Made by a program: the position numbers and the translations under genes. From Pigmentibacter ruber (GTDB lineage Bacteria > Bdellovibrionota_B > Oligoflexia > Silvanigrellales > Silvanigrellaceae), in NCBI RefSeq assembly GCF_009792895.1, contig NZ_WSSC01000004.1, positions 186,001 through 250,000 of the forward strand: 64,000 bases of DNA, given 5' to 3'. This document shows, piece after piece, positions 35,299 through 44,919 of this stretch. A model generated the notes under the pieces. The model was not told where the DNA came from. It did no database searches and saw only the letters and a list, made by a program, of their open reading frames with translations. Numbering within the stretch: position 1 is the first letter of the stretch; each line of letters starts with the position of its first letter.

Positions 35299-35648
35299 TT
35301 ATAAAAAAATTGATATCAACTAGTATTTAATCTCTCGAATTTCTATATTATATTAAAATTAAAAAAAAATTAAAAATAACTTTAAAATAAAAGAATAAAA
35401 CGATAAAAATACTAAATTTATTAAACTCGGAGTAGCGAAAATATTTTCAGTGAATTTCTTATTGGAATGTTAATCACTTCCATTACAAAATATTATTTTA
35501 AAGTAGCCCAATTAAATCAAGATACCAGTAAATAGAAAATATTGACATTTAAAATTTACTTTGCTACATATCAAATAATCATAGTTTTATTCTTAAAATT
35601 AAATAGCAAATATTCTTCTAAATTATTTCCGTTTGGAGTGAACCAAAT
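35299..35648. other. Intergenic region upstream of the vio operon
   Basis: 350 AT-rich bases with no coding frame. The left part shows only A/T runs. The right part contains the candidate vio promoter (35542-35570) and the Shine-Dalgarno GGAGTG (35635-35640) before vioA. I see no dinB terminator with a GC stem and no convincing lux-type box. Confidence 0.5.
35542..35570 (+). promoter_or_regulatory. Candidate sigma-70 promoter of the vio operon
   Basis: TTGACA (35542-35547) matches the -35 consensus exactly; 17 bases later TACATA (35565-35570) is a weak -10. It lies 78 bases before vioA. The quality of the -35 and ideal spacing make it the best candidate in the gap. Confidence 0.45.
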
Positions 35649-36908
35649 TTGATAAACAATAAACTTATCTCTATTATAGGATCTGGAATATCGGGTTTAA
35701 TTTGTGCGCTAATACTAGCTAAATCATCTTTATGCAAAGGTTATATAATCCAAATATTTGAAAATGAGGATAGAGCTGGTGGCAGAGCTTTATCAATAAA
35801 ATTTAATAATTCTATTATTGATTTAGGTGCAGGAAGATTTTCGCCTACTTTTCATCCTAATGTTTCTGCACTTACTAATGAATTAGGTAAGATAATTGAA
35901 ATATTTCCTTTTACAAAAATTGTTCTCCCACATCCTCACCACCATAATTTAAAAAAGATACTTACAGAATTAAAGCCAAAAATCAAAAGTACATGTAATG
36001 AATCTTTTTATCAATTTTTAATTCGTCATGTTGGAATAGAAAAGTCACAAAATATTGTTAATGCTCTTGGATATGATTCTTTATTTTTACCAGAAATATC
36101 TCCAAAAATAGCTTATCATATTATAGAAATGCATCCTGAAACTCAGTGTTTTTCAGATAATGATTGTTTCGATTGGTTTAATCTAGTTGAAGGCTTCTCT
36201 TCATTAATTTATAGCTTGTATGAGATGTCGATAGATTTAGGTGTTAAATTTTATTTCAACCATAAATTAGTTCATTTCCAAAATAACTTAAATAATACTC
36301 AACTTTGCTTTTCTAATTTGGAACAATCTAAGATTTTGATAAATTCAGAGTATACAGTACTGACACTTCCTCCAACAGCTTTGTCTTTATTAAATATAAA
36401 TTTTCCTAATGAATGGACAGATTTTACATACGGTTCCATATCTCTATTTAAGGGTTTTCTTTTTTTCGAATCACCATGGTGGAAAGATTATGGTTTTGAA
36501 AATAAAGTTACAATTGTTGATAATCCCTTAAGAAAAATATATTTTAAAAGTGATAAATATATCTTTTTTTATACTGATAATACTTATTCTAACTTTTGGA
36601 ATGAGAAAACACAAAAAGGGGAGAGTGAATTTCTAAACACAGTTATGAGTTTAATGAGTAAAGCGTTAAATATCTCAATAATTGAATTACCTAAACCTAT
36701 TAATCATTTTTTTAAGTTTTGGAAACATGGAGTGGAATTTGCTAAAGAAAACTCTTTAGAACACCCAAAAGTTTTATCTAAAAATAATGGGAAAATAATT
36801 TCAACTTCCGATGCCTATACTTCTCATTCAGGGTGGATGGAGGGAGCAATCATTGCCGGTAGAAATGGTGCTAATTTTATTTTGAAACAGCTAGAGAAAT
36901 CAAACTGA
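35649..36908 (+). CDS. vioA: L-tryptophan oxidase VioA
   Basis: 419 residues, starting at TTG with GGAGTG eight bases upstream. A flavin amine oxidase: GSGISGL at 11-17, GAGRFSP near 60-66. Residues known to matter in Chromobacterium VioA (R64, H163, K269, Y309) correspond here to R63, H162, K268 (LFKGFL) and Y308 (FFYTD), with long identical strings such as DNPLRKIYFK and HGVEF. It oxidises L-tryptophan to the indole-3-pyruvate imine, the first step of violacein synthesis. First gene of vioABCE. Very confident. Confidence 0.96.
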   Translation: MINNKLISIIGSGISGLICALILAKSSLCKGYIIQIFENEDRAGGRALSIKFNNSIIDLGAGRFSPTFHPNVSALTNELGKIIEIFPFTKIVLPHPHHHNLKKILTELKPKIKSTCNESFYQFLIRHVGIEKSQNIVNALGYDSLFLPEISPKIAYHIIEMHPETQCFSDNDCFDWFNLVEGFSSLIYSLYEMSIDLGVKFYFNHKLVHFQNNLNNTQLCFSNLEQSKILINSEYTVLTLPPTALSLLNINFPNEWTDFTYGSISLFKGFLFFESPWWKDYGFENKVTIVDNPLRKIYFKSDKYIFFYTDNTYSNFWNEKTQKGESEFLNTVMSLMSKALNISIIELPKPINHFFKFWKHGVEFAKENSLEHPKVLSKNNGKIISTSDAYTSHSGWMEGAIIAGRNGANFILKQLEKSN

Positions 36909-36980
36909 GAAATATAGTTTAATAAATATAATTTTTCTTTTAGATGTTGTACTATAACTTTAGATTGGTATTTATATTAA

Positions 36981-39900
36981 ATGAGCATATTAAATTTTCC
37001 ACGGATTCATTTTAAAGGTGTTGCAAGATTAAATGTTCCAACTGGAAATAGAAACATTAGCAACACAATCAATTTTGCAACTAATACAGTTTATCAAGAT
37101 GGCCTGCCATTTGATATAAAAAAGCACCCTAGTGAATTTCATAAGTATTTAAGACAAATACCCCCTCGCTTCAATTTGCAAGGAACCCCTGATGATAATG
37201 GTGTATTTAACTACGCAGCTGGGTATAATTTTCTTGGAAACAATCATTTTTCTTGGGAAAATGCGAGCATTACTTCATTAAATATTCGACCAGGAATTTT
37301 TTTAAAAAATGATGTGTTATTAGGATCAAAAATTGAGTTATGGGGGCATTACAATGAATATTTACGTACAACATTTAATCGAGCAAGATGGGTCGATATA
37401 GATCCTAGTCGAGATGATACGTCACAAATTTATGCTGGCCAGATTTGTATAAAAGAAGCTACAGCAACTGCAAACTCTCCATATATATTTTCTTCAGATA
37501 TTAATTGCGTTCATGCTGTTCGTTGGTATGGTGAAAAATATATCCAAAAAAAACAGTCTCATTTTCTAGAACAGGAATTTTCTAAAACTAGAGTTTTTCA
37601 ATTTTCAATTTCTAAAAATTCAGAAAATTTTATTTTAAATCATCTTAATATTAAGTCGGAATTTATTAACTATTTATTGCAGGAATTGCAAAAAGATAAT
37701 GTTTTAGGCTTATGTATTCAATACTGTATTTTCAATATGTCGACTCCATTACAACCTGATACTCCGGTGTTTTATGATTTATTTGGGACAATTGGATTAT
37801 GGTTAGAAAATGATATGTCGACATTCCCCAATGGAAGAGTTTTATACCCCGAAAATAATCAAGGTTTTGGGCCTATAGTTATTCAAATTCAGGATAATTG
37901 TGCAAGTATAAACATGCCTTGTAGTATTCCATTTATTCATAGAGAAGAAAAAATTGCAGACCAACTAACACATACTCTTGGTCCTAAATATTCATTAGGA
38001 GATTTAGAATTAAGAAACAAATCAGGTGTTTTATTGGCTAAATTACCAGAATATATGTATCTAAAATATTTGGAAACGTCCAGCGTTTTCGATGTTCCTT
38101 TAATTAGTAAATGCACTGACGATAACATACTATTAGTTGGAAATGGGAATAAATGGGAGGAGTCAGATTGGTTAATTCAAGCAGAAGAAAATGTCGTTTC
38201 AATAGAAGCTCCAGATAAAAAAAATCTCACATATTTTTCTAAGGAGATAAAATTATTTTGTTACTTTCGTGGAAAACCAGAAGAAAAAAGAGATATTGTT
38301 ATTTTTATTGAAAATAACTCTATTCTTAGCATTTTCAAATTAACTTTTTCAAAAGAAAAAAAAGGTCTAGCTTTTTTAACAATAAAAAGTAAAAAACCAG
38401 GGATAAGTGAAATATATGTTGATGATCATCGTTGTAAAATTTTAGTTAGAGTTCTTTCAGATGATTGGAATTTGCTAAATATTCCTGATCATCAGATTAC
38501 TTATGAATTTTTGTATGAACATGTGATGAGTTACTACGAATTAATTTATCCTTTCATGGCTGATAAAGTATTTAGTATGGCAGATCAATGTAAATGCGAA
38601 ACCTATGCCCGTTTAATGTGGCAAATGTGTGATCCTTTAAATCGTGATAAAAGTTATTACATGCCTAGTACAAGAGAAATGTCTTATGCAAAATCAATGC
38701 TTTTTCTAAAATATTTAAAAAATGTTGAAGAGTCAGCCTTAAACAATAAAAGTAATATTTATTTGGATACAAATTTTAAAACTGACGAAATTAGCACTAA
38801 AGAAGAATTAATTCAAGAATTAAAGAAAGCTGTAAATTTAGAACTATCTATTATGCTTCAATATATATATGCTGCATATTCTTTACCTACATTTGCTGTA
38901 GGTGAAAAATTGCAACAAAGTAATAAATGGACTTCTGAACAATTAAATTTTGTATGCGGTGGTGCAGATCGCAGGCTTAATTCAGGATGGCGTGGAACTA
39001 TTCTTGAAATTGCGCATGAGGAAATGATACATTATTTAGTTGTAAATAACTTGTTAATGTCTATTGGAGAATCTTTTTATCCAGGTATTCCCTTATTTGG
39101 CCTGAAGGCTTATGAAGCTTTTGGACTAGATACTGAATTTTCTTTTGAACCATTTTCAGAAAATGTAATTGCTAAGTTTGTTCGTTTTGAATGGCCTCAC
39201 TATTTTTCTTCAACAGGTAAATCAATTGCTGAATTTTATATAAATATACGTAAAGCTTTCCAAAATATTCCAAATTTATTTTCAAATGAATTCAATAAAA
39301 CTGGTGGAGAGCATCATTTATTTTTAAATGAATTAATAAACAAAAAATTTCCATCATATCAGCTAGAAATAAATAACCGTGAAACTGCTTTATTTGCAAT
39401 TGATTTTATTACCGAACAAGGTGAAGGAGGAGCTATAAATTCTCCTCACTATTCTAAAAGTCACTTCAATCGATTAAGAAAAATCTCTAAAGATTTAATA
39501 TTAAGCAAAATTCCATTTGAACCTGCTTTTCCCGTTTTAAAAAACCCTGTTTTAAATCCAACGCCAGGTTGTAATACAGTAATAAATTCACATGCTAGGG
39601 AACTTATGCTTTTATATCAAGGTTGTCATGAACTTACTTTCCATATGATGATCCAACATTTTGGGCAAAAACCATTAGGTAGCTTGCGCCGATCAAGATT
39701 AATGAATGCAGCAATAGATATTATGGCAGGAATATTAAGACCGTTATCTGCTCAATTAGTTACTTTACCTTCAGGTATTCCAGGTCGAAATGCTGGACCT
39801 CCGATACCCCAGGAGATTCAATTTAAATGTATTCAAAATTATGAAGAAGGTTGTATAGAACTTTCAAACCAGTGCAAAGCACTTGCAAAATATGCAAGAG

Positions 39901-40004
39901 GAATAAAATATATTCAACCATCAATAGTTATAATTAACTTACTTGAGTTTTATGAAAAACAAATGATTGATCTTTCAACAAAAAAACTTTCTCGTGAGGG
40001 GTAA
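36981..40004 (+). CDS. vioB: Iminophenylpyruvate dimer synthase VioB
   Basis: 1007 residues (Chromobacterium VioB ~998). It couples two indole-pyruvate imine molecules made by VioA; the dimer is then rearranged by VioE. The N-terminus (MSILNFPRIHFKGVARLNVP) is the classic start of the VioB/RebD family. The C-terminal third has a ferritin-like helical region with ELSIMLQYIYAAYSLP (~636-652) and IAHEEMIHYL (~689-698), which supplies carboxylate and histidine ligands. No disruption. It starts 72 bases after vioA and its stop lies two bases from the vioC start, so the operon is intact. Confidence 0.95.
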   Translation: MSILNFPRIHFKGVARLNVPTGNRNISNTINFATNTVYQDGLPFDIKKHPSEFHKYLRQIPPRFNLQGTPDDNGVFNYAAGYNFLGNNHFSWENASITSLNIRPGIFLKNDVLLGSKIELWGHYNEYLRTTFNRARWVDIDPSRDDTSQIYAGQICIKEATATANSPYIFSSDINCVHAVRWYGEKYIQKKQSHFLEQEFSKTRVFQFSISKNSENFILNHLNIKSEFINYLLQELQKDNVLGLCIQYCIFNMSTPLQPDTPVFYDLFGTIGLWLENDMSTFPNGRVLYPENNQGFGPIVIQIQDNCASINMPCSIPFIHREEKIADQLTHTLGPKYSLGDLELRNKSGVLLAKLPEYMYLKYLETSSVFDVPLISKCTDDNILLVGNGNKWEESDWLIQAEENVVSIEAPDKKNLTYFSKEIKLFCYFRGKPEEKRDIVIFIENNSILSIFKLTFSKEKKGLAFLTIKSKKPGISEIYVDDHRCKILVRVLSDDWNLLNIPDHQITYEFLYEHVMSYYELIYPFMADKVFSMADQCKCETYARLMWQMCDPLNRDKSYYMPSTREMSYAKSMLFLKYLKNVEESALNNKSNIYLDTNFKTDEISTKEELIQELKKAVNLELSIMLQYIYAAYSLPTFAVGEKLQQSNKWTSEQLNFVCGGADRRLNSGWRGTILEIAHEEMIHYLVVNNLLMSIGESFYPGIPLFGLKAYEAFGLDTEFSFEPFSENVIAKFVRFEWPHYFSSTGKSIAEFYINIRKAFQNIPNLFSNEFNKTGGEHHLFLNELINKKFPSYQLEINNRETALFAIDFITEQGEGGAINSPHYSKSHFNRLRKISKDLILSKIPFEPAFPVLKNPVLNPTPGCNTVINSHARELMLLYQGCHELTFHMMIQHFGQKPLGSLRRSRLMNAAIDIMAGILRPLSAQLVTLPSGIPGRNAGPPIPQEIQFKCIQNYEEGCIELSNQCKALAKYARGIKYIQPSIVIINLLEFYEKQMIDLSTKKLSREG

Positions 40005-40006
40005 AA

Positions 40007-41296
40007 ATGAAAAAAATAATTATTGTTGGAGGCGGATTAGCTGGAAGCTTAACCGCAATATACTTAGCAAAACGAGGCCTAGAAGTTCATGTTTTTGAAA
40101 AACGTGGCAATCCCTTTTTAGATTTTTCAGATTATGTAGATCAAGTTAGTTCACGAGCTATTGGTGTAACTATGTCTATACGAGGAATTAAAGCTGTTTT
40201 AAATGCAGGTATTCCAAAGGAAGAATTAGATTTATGTGGAATTCCAATTACTGGAATGTCTTTTTACATTGCTGGGTCATTTAAAACGAGAAAATTACTG
40301 CCTCCAGATCATCTTTCACCTCTTTCTCTAAGCAGGGCTGACTTTCAAAAGTTATTAAATAAATATGCTACAATTCATAATGTTTACTTCCATTATGGCC
40401 ATCGTTGTTTAGATGTTGACTTAGATGAAAAAACGATTACCACAAAAGATAATAATGGACAAATTAATGAACATTCTGGAGATTTAATAATTGGAGCAGA
40501 TGGTGCACGCTCTTGTGTAAGACAAGCTATGCAAAACAACTGCCGTCGATTTGAATATCAACAATCTTTTTTCAAGCATGGCTATAAAACTTTAGTTATT
40601 TCTGAAGGGAGTAAGCTAAATTTAAATAAAGATCTACTTTACTTTTTTGGAATGAGTTCGGGAGGTTTATTTGCAGGAAGAGCAGCTACAATTCCAGACG
40701 GTAGCATTAGTTTTGCTGTATGTCTTCCTTATCAGGGAGAGATAAGTTTACAAACTAAAGATAAAGCTATTATGAATCGTTTTTTTGATAAATATTATTG
40801 CATGCTTCCTAGTGAAGTCAGAAAAGAAATGCTTTTGCAGTTCATTGAAAAACCAAGTAATGATTTAATAAATGTTAATTCATCTGTTTTTTATTATAAA
40901 AAAAATGCATTAATACTTGGTGACTCTGCACATGCTACAGCTCCTTTTTTAGGGCAGGGAATGAATATGGCTTTAGAGGATGCTTATATTCTAGATTCAT
41001 TATTTGAAAAATATAATTGTAAATTTGAAACAATTCTTCCTGAATTTAATTTGCTAAGAAAATTGGAAGCTGATGCTATGCAATATATGGCTATTAATAA
41101 TTATGAAGTTTTGAGTCGTTCAAATCCTATTTATTTTTTGAGAACCAAATATATTCGATACATGGCCAAAAATTTTCCTACATTTTATCCTCCAGATATG
41201 GCTGAAAAGTTATATTTTACATCAATGCCTTATAGTGAACTTAGAAACATTCAAAAAAAACAAAATGTTTGGTATAAATTTGGGAGAGTAAATTAA
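40007..41296 (+). CDS. vioC: FAD-dependent monooxygenase VioC
   Basis: 429 residues, the same length as Chromobacterium VioC and much longer than VioD (~373). Dinucleotide-binding GGGLAGSLTAIYLAKRG at the N-terminus, GDSAHATAPFLGQGMNMALED in the FAD-binding C-terminal part, and long identical segments such as FFGMSSGGLFAGRAATIPDG and PPDMAEKLYFTS. VioC hydroxylates the C2 position of the indole of prodeoxyviolacein or protoviolaceinic acid on the way to (deoxy)violacein. The stop codon overlaps the vioE start by one base, which leaves no room for vioD. Very confident that it is VioC rather than VioD. Confidence 0.96.
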   Translation: MKKIIIVGGGLAGSLTAIYLAKRGLEVHVFEKRGNPFLDFSDYVDQVSSRAIGVTMSIRGIKAVLNAGIPKEELDLCGIPITGMSFYIAGSFKTRKLLPPDHLSPLSLSRADFQKLLNKYATIHNVYFHYGHRCLDVDLDEKTITTKDNNGQINEHSGDLIIGADGARSCVRQAMQNNCRRFEYQQSFFKHGYKTLVISEGSKLNLNKDLLYFFGMSSGGLFAGRAATIPDGSISFAVCLPYQGEISLQTKDKAIMNRFFDKYYCMLPSEVRKEMLLQFIEKPSNDLINVNSSVFYYKKNALILGDSAHATAPFLGQGMNMALEDAYILDSLFEKYNCKFETILPEFNLLRKLEADAMQYMAINNYEVLSRSNPIYFLRTKYIRYMAKNFPTFYPPDMAEKLYFTSMPYSELRNIQKKQNVWYKFGRVN

Positions 41297-41913
41297 TGGA
41301 TATTTTAACAACTTCAGTTGAATTTACTTGTAAAAAACCTCCACTTTTACCTGATCAGTGGAGTAGTAGCTATATATCTTACTGGCAGCCAATGCAGCAG
41401 GAAGATCAAATTACATCCGGTATTTGTTGGTTTGATTATGAGAAAAATTGTTGTCGTATTGATGGCTTATTTAATCCTTGGTCTGAATCAAAAACAGGTC
41501 ATCATTTATGGATGTCAGAAATTATCACGGCTAGAGATAAAAAAACAAAAAAATCTAAAGTCGCCTATTATCGCAAGCAAGCTCAAACTGGAACAGAATA
41601 TGAAGCAGTGGTACTTAAGGATGATGAATCAAATTGTGATGAATTAATATTAACACAAGATATTTTATTTAAATACCAATCTAAATTCTTAGGAAATGTA
41701 CATTTATTAGGAAAAGAAGCAGACGTTTGGTCTTTCATTAAACCTGGAAAAGGACTTTCAACATATTACTTCGCAAAAAATACAAATCAATTGATTAGAA
41801 TGGTAACAGGAGATCCTAAAATACATGCTTCAGTTCGGGACTTTCCAAATTTTAATACAAGTGTAATATCTGATGATATTTTTAAATTTTTCCATGAAAA
41901 AGTAGATTTATAA
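41296..41913 (+). CDS. vioE: Violacein biosynthesis enzyme VioE
   Basis: 205 residues versus 191 in Chromobacterium, with a 9-residue N-terminal extension. VioE rearranges the VioB product to prodeoxyviolacein without a cofactor. Conserved blocks are PPLLPDQWSSSYISYW (Y26 and S28 correspond to Y17 and S19 of the reference), CWFDYE, CRIDGLFNPWSE (F59, N60 correspond to F50, N51), LWMSE (E75 corresponds to E66), RMVTGD and RDFPN. Start and stop overlap with vioC (TAATG) gives coupled translation. The last gene of the operon; no GC-rich terminator follows. Confidence 0.95.
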   Translation: MDILTTSVEFTCKKPPLLPDQWSSSYISYWQPMQQEDQITSGICWFDYEKNCCRIDGLFNPWSESKTGHHLWMSEIITARDKKTKKSKVAYYRKQAQTGTEYEAVVLKDDESNCDELILTQDILFKYQSKFLGNVHLLGKEADVWSFIKPGKGLSTYYFAKNTNQLIRMVTGDPKIHASVRDFPNFNTSVISDDIFKFFHEKVDL

Positions 41914-41979
41914 TAGAAATATTAAAAATAATTTTAATTTATTTATTCATTTATTTTTTTAATTAAATAAGCTTTCATA

Positions 41980-42207
41980 GAATTAGTTCAGGATAAGGCA
42001 GGACAAAATATTTTAATTAATTCTTACCCAGGACGAATAGCTTTATTTGCATCTCAAATTGCAAATAATTTACAATTAAAAACTACAGGTACAGCTTCTG
42101 GAGAGATTATTGCTTTTGCTAAAGAATTTGGATGCCCAAATGTAAATAGTTACTGAAAAACTGATTTTCTTACTAACAATGAAAAATTTAGTATTACTCT
42201 ATCTGAA
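41980..42207 (+). pseudogene. Remnant of an MDR-family quinone oxidoreductase
   Basis: Translation from 41980 gives ELVQDKAGQNILIN, then LFASQIANNLQLK and TGTASGE, AKEFGCPNV and KTDFLTNNEKF, which line up residue for residue with the middle of the intact gene at 43975-44919 (ELAQAKAGQSILIN, TGTASGE, AKEFGCPNV, KTDLLANNEKF). A TGA at 42154-42156 replaces the CGA of the intact copy. The remainder of the N-terminal half and the C-terminal third are missing. About 75 codons of a decayed duplicate; the likeness stops near 42207. Confidence 0.85.
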
Positions 42208-42664
42208 ATACATCAGAAGATTTGATCGCAATCGGAGTGAAAAACTTTTCTACTTTCTTAGTTTCAGCTGATTCTTTTATATAATCATAAACATTAAAAA
42301 AACCTGGGAATAAAAAGCCATCATTTATGCCAACTAAAAACCATTCTGAAAAGTATCCCTTAGTAGCTTGCACATATTTGTAATCAAGCCCATGAGTATA
42401 AACACATCTTTATTTTAAAGCTTCTAAGTCAGACTCTGTTCCTTTTACTTTGAAATAAGTAAAATATCTGTTTAACAAAGATATAGTTTGCTCTTTTTGA
42501 ACTATATTTCCTTCAACTTTTACATGTTTAAAGATATTTCCGTATTCATGCAACCATTTCCAATTTCCATTATCATTTGCGCAAAGAACCTTCATTTCTT
42601 ATGAATATGCAAAATAGGATGCAGACAAAGCACAAAAAGCAATTACTGTACTTTTTAAATTCAT
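42194..42664 (-). pseudogene. Small secreted protein interrupted by two in-frame TAA codons
   Basis: On the minus strand an ATG at 42664 has a strong Shine-Dalgarno (AAGGAG) and opens a signal peptide (MNLKSTVIAFCALSASYFAY). TAA codons then occur in frame at 42599-42601 (right after the signal peptide) and 42410-42412, yet the same frame stays open and protein-like (EMKVLCANDNGNWKWLHEYG, and later GYFSEWFLVGINDG) to a final TAA at 42194-42196, 157 codons in all. Best read as a recent pseudogene. No family recognised. It overlaps the end of the decayed oxidoreductase by a few bases. Confidence 0.7.
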
Positions 42665-42805
42665 AATATTTCTCCTTTTGAAAAAAGGATTTTAGACTCA
42701 TTAGTAAAAACATGTCAATTAATAAATAAATATAAAATATTGATTTTTATTTGAATATTCTATCTAAATAAGTATAAAAAATAAATTTCAATATTTTATT
42801 TTTAA

Positions 42806-43702
42806 TTAAAATTCAGAAAACTCTTTCATTACTAAAGGATGCCACAAATTTTTATCCTTAAATACAGTGCTACTTGGTAGGATTGGATTTTTTAATTTAA
42901 ATATTTTTCTATTTTCTAAATTAGCTATTTGCAAAAAATTATTATTATATTTGCTAAATATTTCATCAAATGATCCATCTTTAATAGAAGTCATAAATCC
43001 ATAATTTAATCTATCTTCTAGTAATTTATTTTCTTTATGAACAAAAAAATAGTAGCCAGTTGGATATGCTATTGCCCATTTTTCAATAACACTTAATTTA
43101 AATTTAGACTCATGCTCTTTTTCAATTTGATAAACTTCTAAGGCTCCCAATGGAAAAATATCAAACCGCTTTAAAACGAGCATTGGAAATAACCCAGTAT
43201 AAACTGATGTTTTAATAACATTCATTTTATTTGCTTCTAAAATATGTGTATCGGGCCAATCAAATACTTGCCCAACACTAAGTCTTTTAAATTCTTTAAT
43301 AGTTTTTATATTTTCAATTCGATCTTTTTCAGTTTTAAGAACAATAGGAATTCGCACTCCCAATAAACCTTTAAATAAACAAACTCTAATTGGAGTTGAT
43401 TGTTTTTCTCTTTCAATTGAAGTCATCGAAGCAATTACATTAACTTCTGGGCTTCCTTTACTTAATTCATGAAATGCTCTTGATTGAGACATTTTTACAG
43501 ATTTTATAAGCTTATATTCTCCATATTTGTCTTTAGACTTTTCTAATATTAATTTCAATACAGCATATTCATAACTCAATGAGGTTTCATTTTCAGAGGC
43601 TGTTAAATTATGTTTAATAATCATTTCTGCATTTGCACGAATTATTACGAAAAAATTCAGACATATAATATAATACTTTATCGCAATTTTTAATAACTTC
43701 AT
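42806..43702 (-). CDS. Orphan periplasmic solute-binding-like protein
   Basis: The frame can start at a GTG (43735), but the ATG at 43702 has AAGGAT nine bases upstream and begins a signal peptide (MKLLKIAIKYYIICLNFFVI, cleavage after ANA), giving 298 residues. The fold outline resembles family-3 solute-binding proteins (YAVLKLILEKSKDKYGEY near the start, a GQVFDW hinge-like element, a final DEIFSKY block), without the CPWMC motif. No transporter genes adjacent. Function not predictable. Confidence 0.65.
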   Translation of the reverse strand: MKLLKIAIKYYIICLNFFVIIRANAEMIIKHNLTASENETSLSYEYAVLKLILEKSKDKYGEYKLIKSVKMSQSRAFHELSKGSPEVNVIASMTSIEREKQSTPIRVCLFKGLLGVRIPIVLKTEKDRIENIKTIKEFKRLSVGQVFDWPDTHILEANKMNVIKTSVYTGLFPMLVLKRFDIFPLGALEVYQIEKEHESKFKLSVIEKWAIAYPTGYYFFVHKENKLLEDRLNYGFMTSIKDGSFDEIFSKYNNNFLQIANLENRKIFKLKNPILPSSTVFKDKNLWHPLVMKEFSEF

Positions 43703-43974
43703 TTTTTTATTATCCTTAATAAAATTAAAATTCACCTTTTAAATTTTATCAAAAAAAATTGCTCATGAAAATAAAATACTTTTGACGGATTTACTAGTTA
43801 TTAATTAACAATTAAAAATATTTTTATTACTACTTTAAATAAAGAATTTTGCTTATCAAATAATATCATTACGCAAAATATTCTTTAATACGAAACGCTC
43901 TTGCATAACTAAAAATAATCCACTATTTTCCTGTAGTTACTTTTGTTAACTCCAAAATTCAAGGATATAGTTTT

Positions 43975-44919
43975 ATGAAAAGCTTATTATTTGAAAGTTA
44001 TGGCACTTCATCGGTTTTAAAAATAGTTGAAGAAAACATCCCTTCTCCAGCAAAAAATGAAGTTTTAGTAAAAGTAAAAGCTGCTGGAATTAATCCTTTA
44101 GATTGGAAAATAAGAAATGGTGATTTAAAAATCATGACTGGAAATAAGTTCCCAAAATATTCAGGTTGCGAGGTTGCGGGAATAGTTGAAAAATTAGGCA
44201 CTGATATTAATGAAAATTTAATAGGCAAAAGAGTTTTTGGTTTCATACCTAATACTATGAAACAAGGTACAATGCGCGAATTTATTTGTGTACCGAGATC
44301 TTCAATTGCTATAATACCTAATTCTAGATCTTTTGAAGAAGCAGCGGGAATTGTCATAGCCTGCACCGCAGCCTATCAAGCAATTTCTGAATTGGCACAA
44401 GCAAAGGCAGGGCAAAGCATTTTAATCAATGGTTGCTCTGGTGGCATAGGTTTATTTGCCCTACAGATAGCAAAAAATATGCAACTGAAAGTAACAGGAA
44501 CAGCATCTGGTGAAGGTATTCTAGTTGCAAAAGAATTTGGTTGTCCAAATGTTATCGATTATCGAAAAACAGATCTTCTTGCTAACAATGAAAAGTTTGA
44601 TATTATTCTTGAACTATCGGGGAGAATGCCTTTTGCCCAAGCGAAAAAAATAATGCAAGATAAATCAGTTTTTATAAATCCTTCGCCTGACTTAGGAAGT
44701 ATTATATTTTCAATTTTTAACAATTTAATATCTGGAAAGAAAATTAAATTGTTAATGACCAAATACTCTCAGGAAAAGTTAATTTTATTAACAGAATTAA
44801 TGAACAAAAATTTAAAAATTAAAATAAATAAAATATATCCATTTTCAGATACCATTAAAGCTTATCAAGAAACGGAAGCGAAAAGTCCTATTGGGAAAAA
44901 TATTATTAAATTTGACTAA
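43975..44919 (+). CDS. MDR-family quinone-oxidoreductase-like enzyme
   Basis: 314 residues. GroES-like N-terminal domain (VKVKAAGINPLDWKIRNGDL, then SGCEVAGIVEKLG) and Rossmann domain with NGCSGGIGLFALQIAK; the zinc-ligand pattern of true alcohol dehydrogenases is absent. The family reduces quinones or enones with NADPH. Start supported by AAGGAT. The stop overlaps the stop of the convergent toxin gene. A decayed partial copy lies 1.8 kb upstream at 41980-42207. Confidence 0.92.
   Translation: MKSLLFESYGTSSVLKIVEENIPSPAKNEVLVKVKAAGINPLDWKIRNGDLKIMTGNKFPKYSGCEVAGIVEKLGTDINENLIGKRVFGFIPNTMKQGTMREFICVPRSSIAIIPNSRSFEEAAGIVIACTAAYQAISELAQAKAGQSILINGCSGGIGLFALQIAKNMQLKVTGTASGEGILVAKEFGCPNVIDYRKTDLLANNEKFDIILELSGRMPFAQAKKIMQDKSVFINPSPDLGSIIFSIFNNLISGKKIKLLMTKYSQEKLILLTELMNKNLKIKINKIYPFSDTIKAYQETEAKSPIGKNIIKFD

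Noticed and set aside
35299-35648. lux-type operator for quorum control of vio, as in Chromobacterium
   Set aside because: No dyad with the expected spacing was found in the gap, and no luxI/luxR-like gene lies in the window.
40007-41296. The third vio gene could be VioD rather than VioC
   Set aside because: Its length (429) and end-to-end similarity, including the C-terminal PPDMAEKLYFTS block, are those of VioC. VioD is about 373 residues.
42194-42664. Stop-codon recoding (e.g. pyrrolysine or suppressed TAA)
   Set aside because: Both internal stops are TAA, which is not a usual recoding codon, and the neighbour is also a pseudogene. Ordinary decay is simpler.
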